This document shows positions 1 through 9,785 of a DNA stretch of 64,000 nucleotides, piece after piece (position 1 is the stretch's first letter; each line of letters starts with the position of its first letter). The stretch is taken from contig NZ_UGPW01000001.1 of assembly GCF_900453105.1 (NCBI RefSeq), positions 1,736,001-1,800,000 on the forward strand, read 5' to 3'. Both the position numbers and the translations under genes were made by a program. This stretch comes from Moraxella ovis (lineage in GTDB: Bacteria > Pseudomonadota > Gammaproteobacteria > Pseudomonadales > Moraxellaceae). The notes under the pieces are model-generated. The model was not told where the DNA came from and did not search any database. It saw only the letters and a program-made list of their open reading frames with translations.

Positions 1-124
1 AGCCTTAAAAAACAAACAACACACAAGGTCTTTACAAGCATTCTACACAAAAAACCCAACAATCACATCAAGCAATTGTTGAGTTTTGTTATCATCACGG
101 TAAACAATCGTAAATTAGCACAAC

Positions 125-1009
125 TTAATCAATACGATTGCCATACTCATCGTAATCATAAAACCCTCTATTAACCTCTTTACCAAAGCGTCCTTTGTCC
201 AGATACTCGTTTTTAATCATCTCCACAAAACGCTGACTCAAAGGGTCTGCCGATGACTGTGCCTTGACTGAATGAATGGCATACACGGTGCGCAGCCCAA
301 CGATGTCCATCGCCTCAAACGGACCAAAAGGTGCACCAGTCGCCATACGCCATACCTTATCAATATCTTGAAACTCTGCCACTCCATCTGCCAACAGGTG
401 GCTGGCAGCGTGTAATAAAGGCACAACAAGACTATTCATGATGTAGCCAGCGTGTTCTTTTTTCACCTCAACAGGCACCATGCCCATCTGTTTGCCAAAT
501 TCAAGCGTTGATTGGACACACGCAGGGTCGGTGTCGGCGGTGGCCATGATTTCCACGATGTTTTGCACCCAAATATTATTGGCAAAGTGCATCGCTAAAA
601 AGCGAGATGTGTCACCAGAAGCGGCAGCGAACTGGCTGGGCAACAGTGTTGATGTGTTGGTGGCAAAGATGCAGTCTTGTTTGGCGAATTTGCCCACTTG
701 CGTCCATACTTGGCGTTTAAGGTCGATGTTCTCTGGAACAGCTTCAATGACGATGTCGGCGTCCTTGACCGACTGCTCTAGGTCTGACGACTGTGTCAAA
801 TTGGCAAAAGTCGCCCAAATCGCATCGTCATCTGCTCCCAAATCACGGCGATAGTTCTGTGCAAGTTTGTCAAAACGCATTTTTGCCGCTTGCAGTGCGT
901 TGTCATCGATGTCATAGCTGATGACTTTGGTGCCATGATACGCCGCTTGAAAGGCGATTTGTGCTCCTAATACACCTGCACCCAAGACGGTCAATTGCTG
1001 AATACTCAT
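125..1009 (-). CDS. 3-hydroxyacyl-CoA dehydrogenase family protein
   Basis: A 294-residue NAD-dependent 3-hydroxyacyl-CoA (3-hydroxybutyryl-CoA type) dehydrogenase, the usual size for the single-domain family. The N-terminus carries the Rossmann motif GAGVLG (residues 9-14), followed by the NAD-ribose acidic region SYDID near 31-35. The catalytic region shows ATNTST near 116-121 and MHFANN with the expected catalytic histidine at 141. The C-terminal helical domain contains GAPFGPFEAMDIVG. It would oxidise 3-hydroxyacyl-CoA to 3-ketoacyl-CoA in the cytoplasm, in beta-oxidation or short-chain acyl metabolism. AGGAG lies 10 bases before the ATG. It is not in an operon with a thiolase here. Family is certain; the chain-length preference is not visible. 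Confidence 0.9.
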   Translation of the reverse strand: MSIQQLTVLGAGVLGAQIAFQAAYHGTKVISYDIDDNALQAAKMRFDKLAQNYRRDLGADDDAIWATFANLTQSSDLEQSVKDADIVIEAVPENIDLKRQVWTQVGKFAKQDCIFATNTSTLLPSQFAAASGDTSRFLAMHFANNIWVQNIVEIMATADTDPACVQSTLEFGKQMGMVPVEVKKEHAGYIMNSLVVPLLHAASHLLADGVAEFQDIDKVWRMATGAPFGPFEAMDIVGLRTVYAIHSVKAQSSADPLSQRFVEMIKNEYLDKGRFGKEVNRGFYDYDEYGNRID

Positions 1010-1381
1010 ACGCTGTTACTCCTGTTGGTCGTCATGAATTTTTTGAGCTTTAGGATTTTTGGTGGTATTCTGTGATACATGAGTTCATCACCACCAAAAA
1101 CCATTAAAAACCCAAGCTGTCCAGCTCTTCATGTCTGCGATGTTTGCAACATGAACCATGTCAATCAGCATAAATCAAAAAATCAACGAAATCAACCAAG
1201 ATTCACAAAACTTTACAATCGGTAGCAATGCGGTCGCATTGCCACAAAATCATCGCTTTTCCTGGCATTGTGTGATACCATGATTTTTATGAAGCATCAG
1301 AATTGGGCATCTGAACAAGACGCAGCCAATCAAGCACCCAGTCTATATCAACAAAACAACCACCCATCATAAGGAATTCTC
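1010..1381. other. Intergenic region between divergent hydroxyacyl-CoA dehydrogenase gene and yajQ
   Basis: No gene is visible. It must hold the divergent promoters. Two structures stand out: an 11-bp perfect inverted repeat (TTTTTGGTGGT at 1056-1066 and its complement at 1090-1100) and a compact hairpin with GCAATGCG/CGCATTGC arms at 1225-1242. Neither is followed by a T-run that would make it a clear terminator. Confidence 0.5.
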
Positions 1382-1870
1382 ATGCCATCATTTGACATCG
1401 TTTCAGAACTCAACACCCAAGAGGTACGCAATGCCATCGGCAATGCCGAAAAAGAGATTGCCACTCGTTTTGATTTTAAAGGCAGCGACATCACGATTGA
1501 ACTTAACGACAAAGCCAAAACCGTCGTCATCACTACCGACAATGAACTACAAGCAGACAATGTCTATGCCATCTTTGAAAAACAGCTCATCAAGCGTGGA
1601 GTCGATTTGCAAAGTCTAGACCCTCAAACCAAAGCTCAATCAGGCAAGCACACCAAACAGACCATCAATCTAAAAGACGGTCTAGACTCAGACACCGCCA
1701 AAAAGATCAGCAAAGCCATCAAAGAGTCTGACCTGAAAGTCTCAGCGAGCATACAAGGCGACAAAATCCGTGTGTCGGACAAAAAAAGAGACAATCTACA
1801 AGCCTGTATGGCATTTTTAAAAGAAAAATCATTTGGCGTGCCATTACAATTTAATAATTTTAAAGACTGA
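1382..1870 (+). CDS. yajQ: YajQ family nucleotide-binding protein
   Basis: A 162-residue YajQ/UPF0234 protein of normal family length. It starts with the typical MPSFDIVSELNTQEVRNA and keeps the RFDFKGSDI segment near residues 30-38 and the C-terminal KSFGVPLQFNNF. The fold is known in the family as two ferredoxin-like halves. Members have been reported to bind cyclic di-GMP and to influence transcription in Xanthomonas, and others to bind nucleotides or tRNA, so the exact role here is open. AAGGAATTCTC precedes the ATG, fixing the start. It stands alone, facing the convergent acyl-CoA hydrolase gene. Confidence 0.93.
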   Translation: MPSFDIVSELNTQEVRNAIGNAEKEIATRFDFKGSDITIELNDKAKTVVITTDNELQADNVYAIFEKQLIKRGVDLQSLDPQTKAQSGKHTKQTINLKDGLDSDTAKKISKAIKESDLKVSASIQGDKIRVSDKKRDNLQACMAFLKEKSFGVPLQFNNFKD

Positions 1871-1977
1871 TTACCTATTTGGTACACACAAGTCAACGCA
1901 CGCAAGATGACTTTGGCAATCATTGGGCAGCAATCACGCACCAGCACCGACAATGACCCTGTGAATGTCCGAACCCC

Positions 1978-3027
1978 CTACACGCAGTCTCCAAAAAACC
2001 CATCAATATATCCCACAGGCATATCGGCAAGCGTATATCGCCATTTGGGGTTTTTGTCTTTATCGATGAGTAGGGCTCGCACCCCTTCTTTAAAATCTCC
2101 ACGCATGACGCAATTTACCGCGACCTTGCGCTCCATGTCGAACATCTCGGCGATAGAGTATGGCTTAACCTCATGGTAAATACGCCATGTTAGTGCCTTG
2201 GTGGTGTCAGAGCCTTTGGTATAGTTTTCAATGGCAGACTTGATGAATTCACTATCACCTTGATAACCACGAAGTGCGCGATCCACATCAGCCAGCGACC
2301 CTGCATTCATGAGTGCACTGATGGCATGGAAGTCTTTTAGGATTTGGCTGTCGTGGTCTGGCGCTTGATAGAATTTGGCTAGGATTTGATTAAGCAGTCC
2401 ATGATGATCACCTTGCCAGTCGGCAGACGTGAGCGCCTTAATAACATCACCATAGCTGTCTGGTGCTACATAGACATCCGCAAGCCCTAGATATAGCGCA
2501 TCCACTCCAGAGAAGCGCGCGCCGGTAAGCCCTAAGAATAGCCCAACCTTACCCATCATACGGTTCAAAAACCAAGAGCCGCCCGCATCAGGGAATAAGC
2601 CTATCGACACCTCAGGCATTGCCATCATGGTCTCACTCGTGACTGCCTTGTGACTACATGCCGACAACAGACCCAATCCGCCGCCCATGACCACGCCATG
2701 ACCCCATGCCAAGATTGGCTTGGGATATTCATACAGCATCTGCATGAGCCCGTATTCATGTTCAAAAAATTCCTGAACATCGCTTAGACCTGTCGCCTGT
2801 GATAGTGTCTTGATGTCGCCACCGGCACACAATGCGCGCTCGCCAGCGCCACGCAGCACTATGGCAACCACACTCTCATCATCTCGCCAATCGCTAAAAA
2901 TCCGCATCATCGCCTTTACCATGTCTAGGCTTTGGGCGTTCAGTGCTTTTGGGTTATTTAAAGTGATGATGCCGATGGATCGACCATCATCGATGGGCAA
3001 TTGTTCGGCTAGGATTAGATCTGTCAT
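1978..3027 (-). CDS. 3-hydroxyisobutyryl-CoA hydrolase-like protein (crotonase fold)
   Basis: A 349-residue enoyl-CoA hydratase/isomerase superfamily protein. Its length and motifs fit the 3-hydroxyisobutyryl-CoA hydrolase branch, a valine-degradation enzyme. Oxyanion-hole regions are CAGGDIKTL (67-75) and HGVVMGGGLGL (110-120). The segment MPEVSIGLFPDAGGSWFL contains the Glu139/Asp147 pair expected of the hydrolase, followed by GLTGARFSG. Plain enoyl-CoA hydratases are about 260 residues and lack the long C-terminal extension. AAGGAG sits 6 bases before the ATG. No other valine-degradation gene is adjacent, so the substrate is inferred from the subfamily only. Confidence 0.85.
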   Translation of the reverse strand: MTDLILAEQLPIDDGRSIGIITLNNPKALNAQSLDMVKAMMRIFSDWRDDESVVAIVLRGAGERALCAGGDIKTLSQATGLSDVQEFFEHEYGLMQMLYEYPKPILAWGHGVVMGGGLGLLSACSHKAVTSETMMAMPEVSIGLFPDAGGSWFLNRMMGKVGLFLGLTGARFSGVDALYLGLADVYVAPDSYGDVIKALTSADWQGDHHGLLNQILAKFYQAPDHDSQILKDFHAISALMNAGSLADVDRALRGYQGDSEFIKSAIENYTKGSDTTKALTWRIYHEVKPYSIAEMFDMERKVAVNCVMRGDFKEGVRALLIDKDKNPKWRYTLADMPVGYIDGFFGDCV

Positions 3028-3202
3028 GGCGACTCCTTAATTCACTGATTTATCATTCCTTGGACGGGTTAAGCATATCAAATTTATAACACCCAATCAA
3101 TCCAGCAAGCCACCAAAAACGTGGCGATTGGTAATTTAAATTTTATATTTTTGGTATTTTTGCCTATAATAAGATAAATTTAACAACACAATAGGACGTA
3201 CG

Positions 3203-3985
3203 ATGTATTTTTTATTATCCCCTGCCAAAAACCTAGACGAAAAGACTGCCCTGCCACTTGAGCTAGATGATCAATACAGTGAGCCTGCTCTCATCGAAGG
3301 AGCCATTGAGCTCATGAAAACCCTAAAGACAAAAGACGTGCTCGACCTACAAGAACTCATGCACATCTCTGCCAAGATTGCCGAATTAAATGTCGCACGC
3401 AATCAAGCTTGGGCTTATCCTTTTGATGATAACAAAAAACCTGCCGTCTATCTGTTCGATGGTGATGTCTATACTGGACTGGATGCTTATCAATTATCTA
3501 AAGAAGAAATTTTATATCTTAATAAACACTTAGGCATCTTATCTGGTCTGTACGGACTGTTGAAGCCTTTGGATTATATGCTGCCCTATCGCCTTGAGAT
3601 GGGCACCAAGTTTAAGACACCAAATGCCGATGACCTGTATCAATTCTGGGGCGACACCATCACTGATTTGATCAATGAACGCATTCAAGACAGCGGCTCT
3701 GATGTCTTGGTAAATCTTGCCTCAACCGAATATTATGGCGCAGTCAAACCAAAAAACATCAACGCCACCATCATCACGCCAAAATTCCTTGATCAAAAAA
3801 ATGGCAAATACAAGATCATCAGCTTCTACGCCAAAAAAGCCCGCGGCATGATGGTAAATTTCGCCACCAAAAATAACATCACCAATCCTGAAGACCTAAA
3901 GAAATTCGACAGCGATGGTTATTATTTTGATGAGGCGTTAAGCAATGATGTCGAATGGGTGTTCAAGCGCGATGAGCAAGCTTAA
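3203..3985 (+). CDS. yaaA: Peroxide stress protein YaaA
   Basis: A 260-residue DUF328/YaaA protein of full family length, starting with MYFLLSPAKNLDEKT. Conserved blocks are visible at LYGLLKPLD, YRLEMGTK, FWGD, VNLASTEYYGAV and FYAKKARGMMV. In E. coli, YaaA binds DNA and lowers free intracellular iron during hydrogen peroxide stress. A TATAAT -10 element is present at 3165-3170 with a poor -35. AGGACGTACG precedes the ATG. The gene ends at a shared bidirectional terminator facing pta. Confidence 0.93.
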   Translation: MYFLLSPAKNLDEKTALPLELDDQYSEPALIEGAIELMKTLKTKDVLDLQELMHISAKIAELNVARNQAWAYPFDDNKKPAVYLFDGDVYTGLDAYQLSKEEILYLNKHLGILSGLYGLLKPLDYMLPYRLEMGTKFKTPNADDLYQFWGDTITDLINERIQDSGSDVLVNLASTEYYGAVKPKNINATIITPKFLDQKNGKYKIISFYAKKARGMMVNFATKNNITNPEDLKKFDSDGYYFDEALSNDVEWVFKRDEQA

Positions 3986-4018
3986 TATAAATTATTGCCA
4001 TTCAAATCAAAACTCGCC

Positions 4019-4055
4019 CAATAAAAATCCCGCCATCGAGCAGGGATTTTTATTG
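4019..4055. terminator. Bidirectional terminator between yaaA and pta
   Basis: Arms AATAAAAATCCC and GGGATTTTTATT pair across an 11-base loop. Each strand ends in a T-run, so both convergent genes can use it. Confidence 0.85.
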
Positions 4056-4066
4056 GAATGGACGTC

Positions 4067-5533
4067 TTATTGACCAACCGCCTGAATGGCAGTCAATGCA
4101 ATCGTATAAACAATGTCATCCACCAAACAGCCACGAGATAGGTCGTTAACAGGTTTGTTTAGGCCTTGTAGCATCGGACCTACGCTGATCACACCTGCAG
4201 TTCGTTGTACCGCCTTATAGGTGGTGTTACCCGTGTTCAGATCAGGGAAGATAAATACATTTGCCTCGCCTGCCACTTGTGAGTTCGGTGCTTTTTGCTT
4301 ACCCACAGATGGTACAGATGCCGCATCAAATTGTAGCGGGCCATCAACTTTTAGGCTTGGCGCTTTTTCGCGAACGATTTGCAAGGCTGATTTTACCATT
4401 TCTACGTCTTCGCCCGAACCTGAGTTCATGGTAGAGTAGCTGATTAGAGCAACTTTAGGATCAATGCCGAATGACTTGGCAGATTCAGCTGACTGGATGG
4501 TAATCTCAGCCAGCTGCTCAGCGGTTGGATTTGGATTCACCGCGCAGTCGCCATAGACCACCACTTGATCAGGCAGTAGCATGAAGAACACACTAGATAC
4601 CAAGCTGTACTCTGGCGCGGTCTTGATCAGTTGGAACGCTGGGCGAATCGTATCAGCAGTCGTGTGTACCGCACCTGATACCAGACCATCCACGTCGCCA
4701 ACTTGTAGCATCATCGTGCCAAGATAGACGGTGTCTTGAAGTGCTTGTCTTGCACCCTCTTCATCGATTTTGCCTTTGCGACGCTCTACCATTGGTGCGA
4801 CATATTTTTCGATCACGGTAGCTGGTTCGATAATTTCGATGCCGTCAGGCAGAGTTACACCGCGCTCATCCGCCACCGCACGAATCTTATCAGCGTCGCC
4901 AAGCAGAACACATTGAGCGATGCCACGACTTTGGCAAATCGCTGCCGCCTCGATGGTGCGCGGTTCATCACCTTCTGGTAGAACGATGCGTTTTTTGGCG
5001 TTCTGAGCAAGGCGAACCACTTGGTTACGGAATGCATAAGGAGACAACTTTTGGGTGCGATCAGCGGTTTTATAAGCCTCAAAGGCATTGCTGTCAATCT
5101 CAGACAGATTACCACCGTTGTCAGTGCGTGCCAATACTTGAACCTTGCCTGACAGCTCAGCAGTGCCAATTACACCCCAGATACGCTCACCTTTTAGACC
5201 ACCGAACACAGATGCAAAGACAGGCAGGCGAGTATCACTATCACCCACTAAGATCACATCCGCATCAAAGCCTGTCGCAAGCTCACGGTTTACACGGTTG
5301 GCATACGGTCTGCTCTCATCAGCAAGTACACCCACAACCACGCTGATGGGTGCTGACTGCTTGGCGATGACCGCCTCTAGTAGGTCGTCAAGGTTGTTAT
5401 TAGCAATCGCACTGCAGAATTCTTCATGGCTTGGTGTCGCAACAATCTCGCCAACAACTAGGCTAGCGACACTTTGAGACAATGTTTCCATGTTGATCTG
5501 GCTGGTGGTAGGAACTAGCAATACAGTTTTCAT
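4067..5533 (-). CDS. pta: Phosphate acetyltransferase, shortened N-terminus
   Basis: Interconverts acetyl-CoA plus phosphate and acetyl phosphate plus CoA, partnering acetate kinase encoded just upstream. The chosen start (MKTVLLVP) gives 488 residues and has AAAGGATATGAA before the ATG. The longer reading frame has no ribosome binding site. The C-terminal PTA_PTB catalytic domain (about 160-488) shows [16 protein letters not shown], the [10 protein letters not shown] region and [12 protein letters not shown]. Long Pta enzymes are about 700 residues and carry an N-terminal P-loop domain. Short ones are about 330. This one is intermediate: its N-terminus begins like the long form but shows no GxxxxGK(S/T) motif, so the regulatory domain looks reduced. 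ackA and pta are separated by a 90-base gap holding a hairpin. Confidence 0.9.
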   Translation of the reverse strand: MKTVLLVPTTSQINMETLSQSVASLVVGEIVATPSHEEFCSAIANNNLDDLLEAVIAKQSAPISVVVGVLADESRPYANRVNRELATGFDADVILVGDSDTRLPVFASVFGGLKGERIWGVIGTAELSGKVQVLARTDNGGNLSEIDSNAFEAYKTADRTQKLSPYAFRNQVVRLAQNAKKRIVLPEGDEPRTIEAAAICQSRGIAQCVLLGDADKIRAVADERGVTLPDGIEIIEPATVIEKYVAPMVERRKGKIDEEGARQALQDTVYLGTMMLQVGDVDGLVSGAVHTTADTIRPAFQLIKTAPEYSLVSSVFFMLLPDQVVVYGDCAVNPNPTAEQLAEITIQSAESAKSFGIDPKVALISYSTMNSGSGEDVEMVKSALQIVREKAPSLKVDGPLQFDAASVPSVGKQKAPNSQVAGEANVFIFPDLNTGNTTYKAVQRTAGVISVGPMLQGLNKPVNDLSRGCLVDDIVYTIALTAIQAVGQ

Positions 5534-5584
5534 TTCATATCCTTTATTAAATTTATCAATAAATATAAGTCGTAAAATCAAGCA

Positions 5585-5614
5585 AAAAGTCAGAGCATCA
5601 CAATCTGACTTTTA
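5585..5614 (-). terminator. Hairpin with T-run between ackA and pta
   Basis: Arms AAAAGTCAGA and TCTGACTTTT flank a 9-base loop. It lies just after the ackA stop and before pta in the direction of transcription, so it is placed to reduce read-through into pta. Confidence 0.65.
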
Positions 5615-5623
5615 TGATTTGAT

Positions 5624-6811
5624 TTACAAGCCTAGAACTTCGCGAGTCTCGCTCATGATTTGGAATTCTTCATCAGTTGGGACAACCCACAGCTCTACAG
5701 CAGAACCCTCAGCATGGAAGCTGCCTTCAGCACCACGTGACAATTCAGCATTCTTCGCTTCATCCATCTTGATGCCAAAATGACGCAGATGAGAGACCAT
5801 TTTTGCACGCATGCCAACAGCATTCTCGCCCACACCGCCTGTGAAAGCAATACCTGTAAATGTAGGCAGAGCACAGCTTAGGCTGGCTAAGTATTTTGCC
5901 ACACGATACGCGAAGATCTCCAATGCCAAGACGGCATCTTCATTACCTTCGTTTGCCAACTGCTCAACCGTTCTCATGTCGTTCGATACACCTGATACGC
6001 CTAATAGACCGCTCTTTTTATTTAGCAGTGTATCAACCTCTTCGATAGACAGACCCAGCGTGCGATGTAGATGAATGTGCAAGCTTGGATCAACGTCACC
6101 TGAGCGCGTACCCATCATCAGACCTTCAAGCGGCGTTAGACCCATAGAAGTATCAAGGCTCTTGCCATCATAGACAGCCGTCGCCGAGCAGCCATTACCC
6201 AAGTGGGCAACCAACCAGCCTTGTTTGTCGCCCTTATTGGCAAGTTCACTTGCGCGATTTGAGACATAATTATGAGACGTGCCATGGAATCCATAACGGC
6301 GAATTTGATGCTCTGTATAAAGATTTTTAGGAATGGCATAACGATAAGCGTGAGCAGGCATCGACTGATGGAATGCCGTGTCAAAAATCGCTACCTGCGG
6401 AAGCTCTGGGAACAGCTCATTAATCGCATGGATGCCCGCAGCGTTAGCAGGGTTATGAAGCGGCGCTAGGCTGGCAAGCTCTTCAATGTGAGCTAGAACT
6501 TCTGGCGTGATGATGGTTGCCTTGGTGAACTTGTCGCCGCCATGCACCACACGATGGCCTACCGCCACAGGCTTGTGATCAGCGATCAGCTCACCTAGGA
6601 TAATTTTTAGCGCTTCAGTGTGTGCGCCAGAATTTGGGATGTTGATATCTACTTTAGACCCATCTAGGTTTTTGTGCCTAATACGAGCATCGGCATTGCC
6701 TAGCGCCTCAGCAAGACCCTCGATACGTTGTTCGCCATCCTCACTGATTAGGGCGTATTTTAGCGATGATGAACCGCAGTTTAAGATTAAAGTTGGGTTG
6801 TTAAGTGCCAT
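5624..6811 (-). CDS. ackA: Acetate kinase
   Basis: A 395-residue acetokinase of normal length. ASKHA-fold motifs are present in order: ILNCGSSSLKYAL near the N-terminus, GHRVVHGG, the FDTAFHQSMP signature, RYGFHGTSHNYVS, and AHLGNGCSATAV. The C-terminal adenosine region is IAFTGGVGENAVGMR. It converts acetyl phosphate plus ADP to acetate plus ATP and is first in an ackA-pta unit. GGAAG lies upstream of the ATG. Confidence 0.96.
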   Translation of the reverse strand: MALNNPTLILNCGSSSLKYALISEDGEQRIEGLAEALGNADARIRHKNLDGSKVDINIPNSGAHTEALKIILGELIADHKPVAVGHRVVHGGDKFTKATIITPEVLAHIEELASLAPLHNPANAAGIHAINELFPELPQVAIFDTAFHQSMPAHAYRYAIPKNLYTEHQIRRYGFHGTSHNYVSNRASELANKGDKQGWLVAHLGNGCSATAVYDGKSLDTSMGLTPLEGLMMGTRSGDVDPSLHIHLHRTLGLSIEEVDTLLNKKSGLLGVSGVSNDMRTVEQLANEGNEDAVLALEIFAYRVAKYLASLSCALPTFTGIAFTGGVGENAVGMRAKMVSHLRHFGIKMDEAKNAELSRGAEGSFHAEGSAVELWVVPTDEEFQIMSETREVLGL

Positions 6812-6994
6812 TATGTCTTCCTTAAATGTGGGTTGAATGCGCGGCCTTGGCCGAATGAATCTTTGGCATTATAACATAAAATTATCAAAAGTCTTTAGGG
6901 AAAATTAAAGGATTTTGGGTAAATATTTTGTTTTGATTTTAATCAATTTTTGTCTTTTAAATCATGTATTTGCGGTGTATTTTTATAAAAGTCG

Positions 6995-7023
6995 TTGGTA
7001 TTTTGGCAAAATTTAGGTAAAAT
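6995..7023 (+). promoter_or_regulatory. Sigma-70-type promoter of lptM-lysA
   Basis: TTGGTA and TAAAAT are separated by exactly 17 bases, with the -10 box 31 bases before the lptM ATG. Good by inspection; no start-site data. Confidence 0.6.
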
Positions 7024-7054
7024 AATTTTTCAATTTTAAGCCTATCATACATCA

Positions 7055-7195
7055 ATGAAAACAGTCATTTTATCCATCACACTTTGTGCATTATTAACCG
7101 CCTGCGGTCAAAAAGGCGCACTCTATCTTCCTACCAAAACCACACCCACAGAACCCATCAACGAAACCATCAGTACCAACCCGAACGACTACTAA
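7055..7195 (+). CDS. lptM: LptM-like small lipoprotein
   Basis: A 46-residue lipoprotein (YifL/LptM type) easily missed because of its size. A short signal peptide ends in the lipobox LTAC with the lipidated cysteine at residue 17, followed directly by GQKGALYLP, the conserved block of this family. The rest is a polar Thr/Pro/Asn-rich tail. In E. coli, LptM binds the LptDE translocon and helps its disulfide maturation in the outer membrane. The position just before lysA-dapF is the conserved gammaproteobacterial arrangement, which supports the call. It is probably co-transcribed with lysA. Confidence 0.9.
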   Translation: MKTVILSITLCALLTACGQKGALYLPTKTTPTEPINETISTNPNDY

Positions 7196-7240
7196 TAACT
7201 ATTACAATCATCCATCATTCATACGGATCATTAATTTATC

Positions 7241-8578
7241 ATGACTTTTAGCCCTGTAAGCCAAACCCAAGACGGCGCGATGTCAATTGATGCCGCCAAG
7301 CTGACCGAATACTTGCCATTCATCGAATATCAAGACAACACACTATACATCGATGGTGCAGACACGACAGAGCTTGCCAGACTATACGGCACGCCGCTGT
7401 ATGTGTATTCTAAGAACGCATTGCTTGCCAATTATGCCGCTTATGTTGAGAGCTTTAGCGCGCTCAACGACGTGCAAATCTGCTACGCTGTCAAAGCCAA
7501 CTCCAATCTTGCCGTTCTGTCAGCACTTGCCAAGGCGGGTGCTGGTTTTGACATCGTATCGACAGGCGAACTTGCCCGCGTCATAAGAGCAGGCGGCAAC
7601 CCAGCCCAAATCGTCTATTCTGGCGTCGGCAAGACCGCATCGGACATCCAAACCGCCCTAGAAGCAGGCGTCGGCTGCTTTAATGTCGAAGCCTTGAGTG
7701 AGCTAGACACCATCAACATTGTCGCCGCAGAACTAGGTAAGAAAGCACCGATCGCACTACGCATCAATCCCGACGTAGACGCCAAGACCCACCCTTATAT
7801 CTCAACGGGCATGAAGGATAATAAATTTGGCATTGCGCATGATGTGGCGATCTCCGCTTATGAATACGCCAACACCCTGCCGAACCTTGACATCATCGGC
7901 ATCGACTGCCATATCGGCTCTCAGCTAACCGAAGTCAAGCCTTTCGTGGATGCGCTTGATAAGGTAATTGAGCTGATCGATGAATTATTCACTCGCGGCA
8001 TTAAGCTGTCTCATGTGGATCTAGGCGGCGGACTTGGTGTGCGCTATATCGATGAGAACCCTGCCAGCGTCCACGAGTTCGCTGAAGCACTGCTGCCCAA
8101 ATTACTCGCTCTACAAGCCAAATATAAGCTAGGCTTACACCTGGAGCCAGGGCGCAATATCGCCGCCAATGCAGGTGTGCTGCTCACGCGCGTAGATGTG
8201 CTTAAACCCACCGAGCACAAAAACTTCGCCATCGTCGATGCCTCCATGAGCGAGCTGATTCGCCCTGCTTTATATGAGTCAGTCATGGCAATCATCCCCG
8301 CCAAGCTTACAGACACTCAAGATAACGAACAGCCTCAAGTGTGGGACGTGGTCGGTACAGTCTGCGAGTCGAGTGACTTTCTGGGTAAAGAGCGTGCACT
8401 GTCTTTGGAGGTTGGTACACTGCTGGCGGTGACTGGTGCTGGTGCGTACGGCTTTACCATGGCGAGCAACTACAACAGCCGCCCTCGTCCTGCCGAGGTT
8501 ATGACTGACAACGGCGCTCATCGCTTCGTACGCGTCCGTGAGAACCTAGACGACCTATGGCGCGGCGAACAACTCTAA
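7241..8578 (+). CDS. lysA: Diaminopimelate decarboxylase
   Basis: A 445-residue PLP-dependent alanine racemase-fold decarboxylase that makes lysine from meso-diaminopimelate. The PLP lysine is K85 in CYAVKANSN. Glycine-rich phosphate binding is seen in VDLGGGLGVRY, and the active-site cysteine region is VCESSDFLG. The C-terminal GAYGFTMASNYNSRPRP is characteristic. The N-terminus is slightly long; an internal ATG at residue 14 is an alternative start. It is followed by dapF, which makes its substrate, with a terminator and a 264-base gap between. Confidence 0.95.
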   Translation: MTFSPVSQTQDGAMSIDAAKLTEYLPFIEYQDNTLYIDGADTTELARLYGTPLYVYSKNALLANYAAYVESFSALNDVQICYAVKANSNLAVLSALAKAGAGFDIVSTGELARVIRAGGNPAQIVYSGVGKTASDIQTALEAGVGCFNVEALSELDTINIVAAELGKKAPIALRINPDVDAKTHPYISTGMKDNKFGIAHDVAISAYEYANTLPNLDIIGIDCHIGSQLTEVKPFVDALDKVIELIDELFTRGIKLSHVDLGGGLGVRYIDENPASVHEFAEALLPKLLALQAKYKLGLHLEPGRNIAANAGVLLTRVDVLKPTEHKNFAIVDASMSELIRPALYESVMAIIPAKLTDTQDNEQPQVWDVVGTVCESSDFLGKERALSLEVGTLLAVTGAGAYGFTMASNYNSRPRPAEVMTDNGAHRFVRVRENLDDLWRGEQL

Positions 8579-8591
8579 ACTGCCGACCTGA

Positions 8592-8619
8592 ATGCACCGA
8601 TGATTCGGTGCATTTTTTT
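8592..8619 (+). terminator. Terminator after lysA
   Basis: The stem ATGCACCGA/TTCGGTGCAT is followed by a run of seven T, soon after the lysA stop. Confidence 0.85.
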
Positions 8620-8842
8620 ATGCATGTGAAGCATCTTGATATTCATCAACTTTTCTTTGATGGCTTTGGCGTTGCCCGATGATTTTTGGATGGCAAAATT
8701 CTTTTACAATTTAAATCGCATTCACCAAAACATTTGCCAAATTCATTAGGCAAATCAGCATTCATCTGTTAAGATAGACATACGAGCACACGGACGTAAC
8801 CAGATAAAAGGAATTAGAACTTAGAGCTAAAAAGGAGTGATG

Positions 8843-9745
8843 ATGTTAATTGAATTTACCAAAATGCATGGGCTGGGCAATGATTTTATGGTGATTGACC
8901 TAGTCACCCAACGCATGAATCTCACCACTGACTTGGTGCGCCTACTTGCTGATCGTCATCTTGGCGTGGGCTTTGATCAGCTGCTTATTGTTGAGCCACC
9001 AAGTCGTCCCGACGTAGATTTTAAATATCGAATTTTTAATGCTGATGGCACAGAAGTCAGCCAATGTGGCAACGGCGCTCGTTGCTTTGCTTCCTTCGTT
9101 CAAGCGCGTAAATTATCCTTTAAGCAGCGTCTGCGCGTGGAGACGGCCAGCGGCATCATCACTCTGACCACTGATCGCTATGGATGGGTGCAGGTTGACA
9201 TGGGCAAACCCAAATTTGATCCTGACGAGATTCCATTTGCACCAAAGGCGATCACCAAGGTTGGCAACTCGTACCGTCTGGTCGTGGATGGCACGCCTGT
9301 TCAGCTATATATCGCCAACATGGGCAACCCTCATGCCGTCATCAAGGTGGACGATGTACTCACCGCTGATGTGGGGCGTCTGGGACGACTACTAGAGTCG
9401 CATGAGGCTTTCCCCGAGCGCGTGAATGTCGGGTTCATGCAGGTGGTGAATCAGCGACACATTCGCCTTAGAGTCTATGAGCGCGGTGTGGGTGAGACCC
9501 AGGCGTGTGGCACGGGCGCCTGCGCAGCTGTGGCGACAGGTATTCGCGAAGGCTGGCTGGATGAAGGCGTGGACATTCGCGCTCAGCTATACGGTGGTAG
9601 CCTTGCGATCCGCTGGCAAGATGGCTACTCTGTGATGATGACAGGCCCAACATCATTCGTCTATGAAGGCGTGTTCAGCCCCGATGGACTTGCCACTCAA
9701 GCAGGCATCAATCTCACCCCCGACAAATCAGACGACTACCAATAA
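8843..9745 (+). CDS. dapF: Diaminopimelate epimerase
   Basis: Cofactor-independent epimerase converting LL- to meso-diaminopimelate for peptidoglycan and lysine. AAGGAG (8832-8837) decides the start: the ATG at 8843 is five bases downstream, whereas the upstream GTG overlaps the ribosome binding site. This gives 300 residues beginning [15 protein letters not shown]. The two catalytic cysteines are visible: C75 in QCGNGARC and C222 in ACGTGACA. It is followed after 40 bases by xerC, a common pairing. Confidence 0.95.
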   Translation: MLIEFTKMHGLGNDFMVIDLVTQRMNLTTDLVRLLADRHLGVGFDQLLIVEPPSRPDVDFKYRIFNADGTEVSQCGNGARCFASFVQARKLSFKQRLRVETASGIITLTTDRYGWVQVDMGKPKFDPDEIPFAPKAITKVGNSYRLVVDGTPVQLYIANMGNPHAVIKVDDVLTADVGRLGRLLESHEAFPERVNVGFMQVVNQRHIRLRVYERGVGETQACGTGACAAVATGIREGWLDEGVDIRAQLYGGSLAIRWQDGYSVMMTGPTSFVYEGVFSPDGLATQAGINLTPDKSDDYQ

Positions 9746-9753
9746 CCCACAAA

Positions 9754-9778
9754 AAAGGCGTAATTAATGCGCCTTTTG
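9754..9778 (+). terminator. Weak terminator-like hairpin between dapF and xerC
   Basis: Arms AAAAGGCG and CGCCTTTT flank a 9-base AT-rich loop. The T-run is only four long, so it may only attenuate before xerC. Confidence 0.45.
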
Positions 9779-9785
9779 ACTTATC

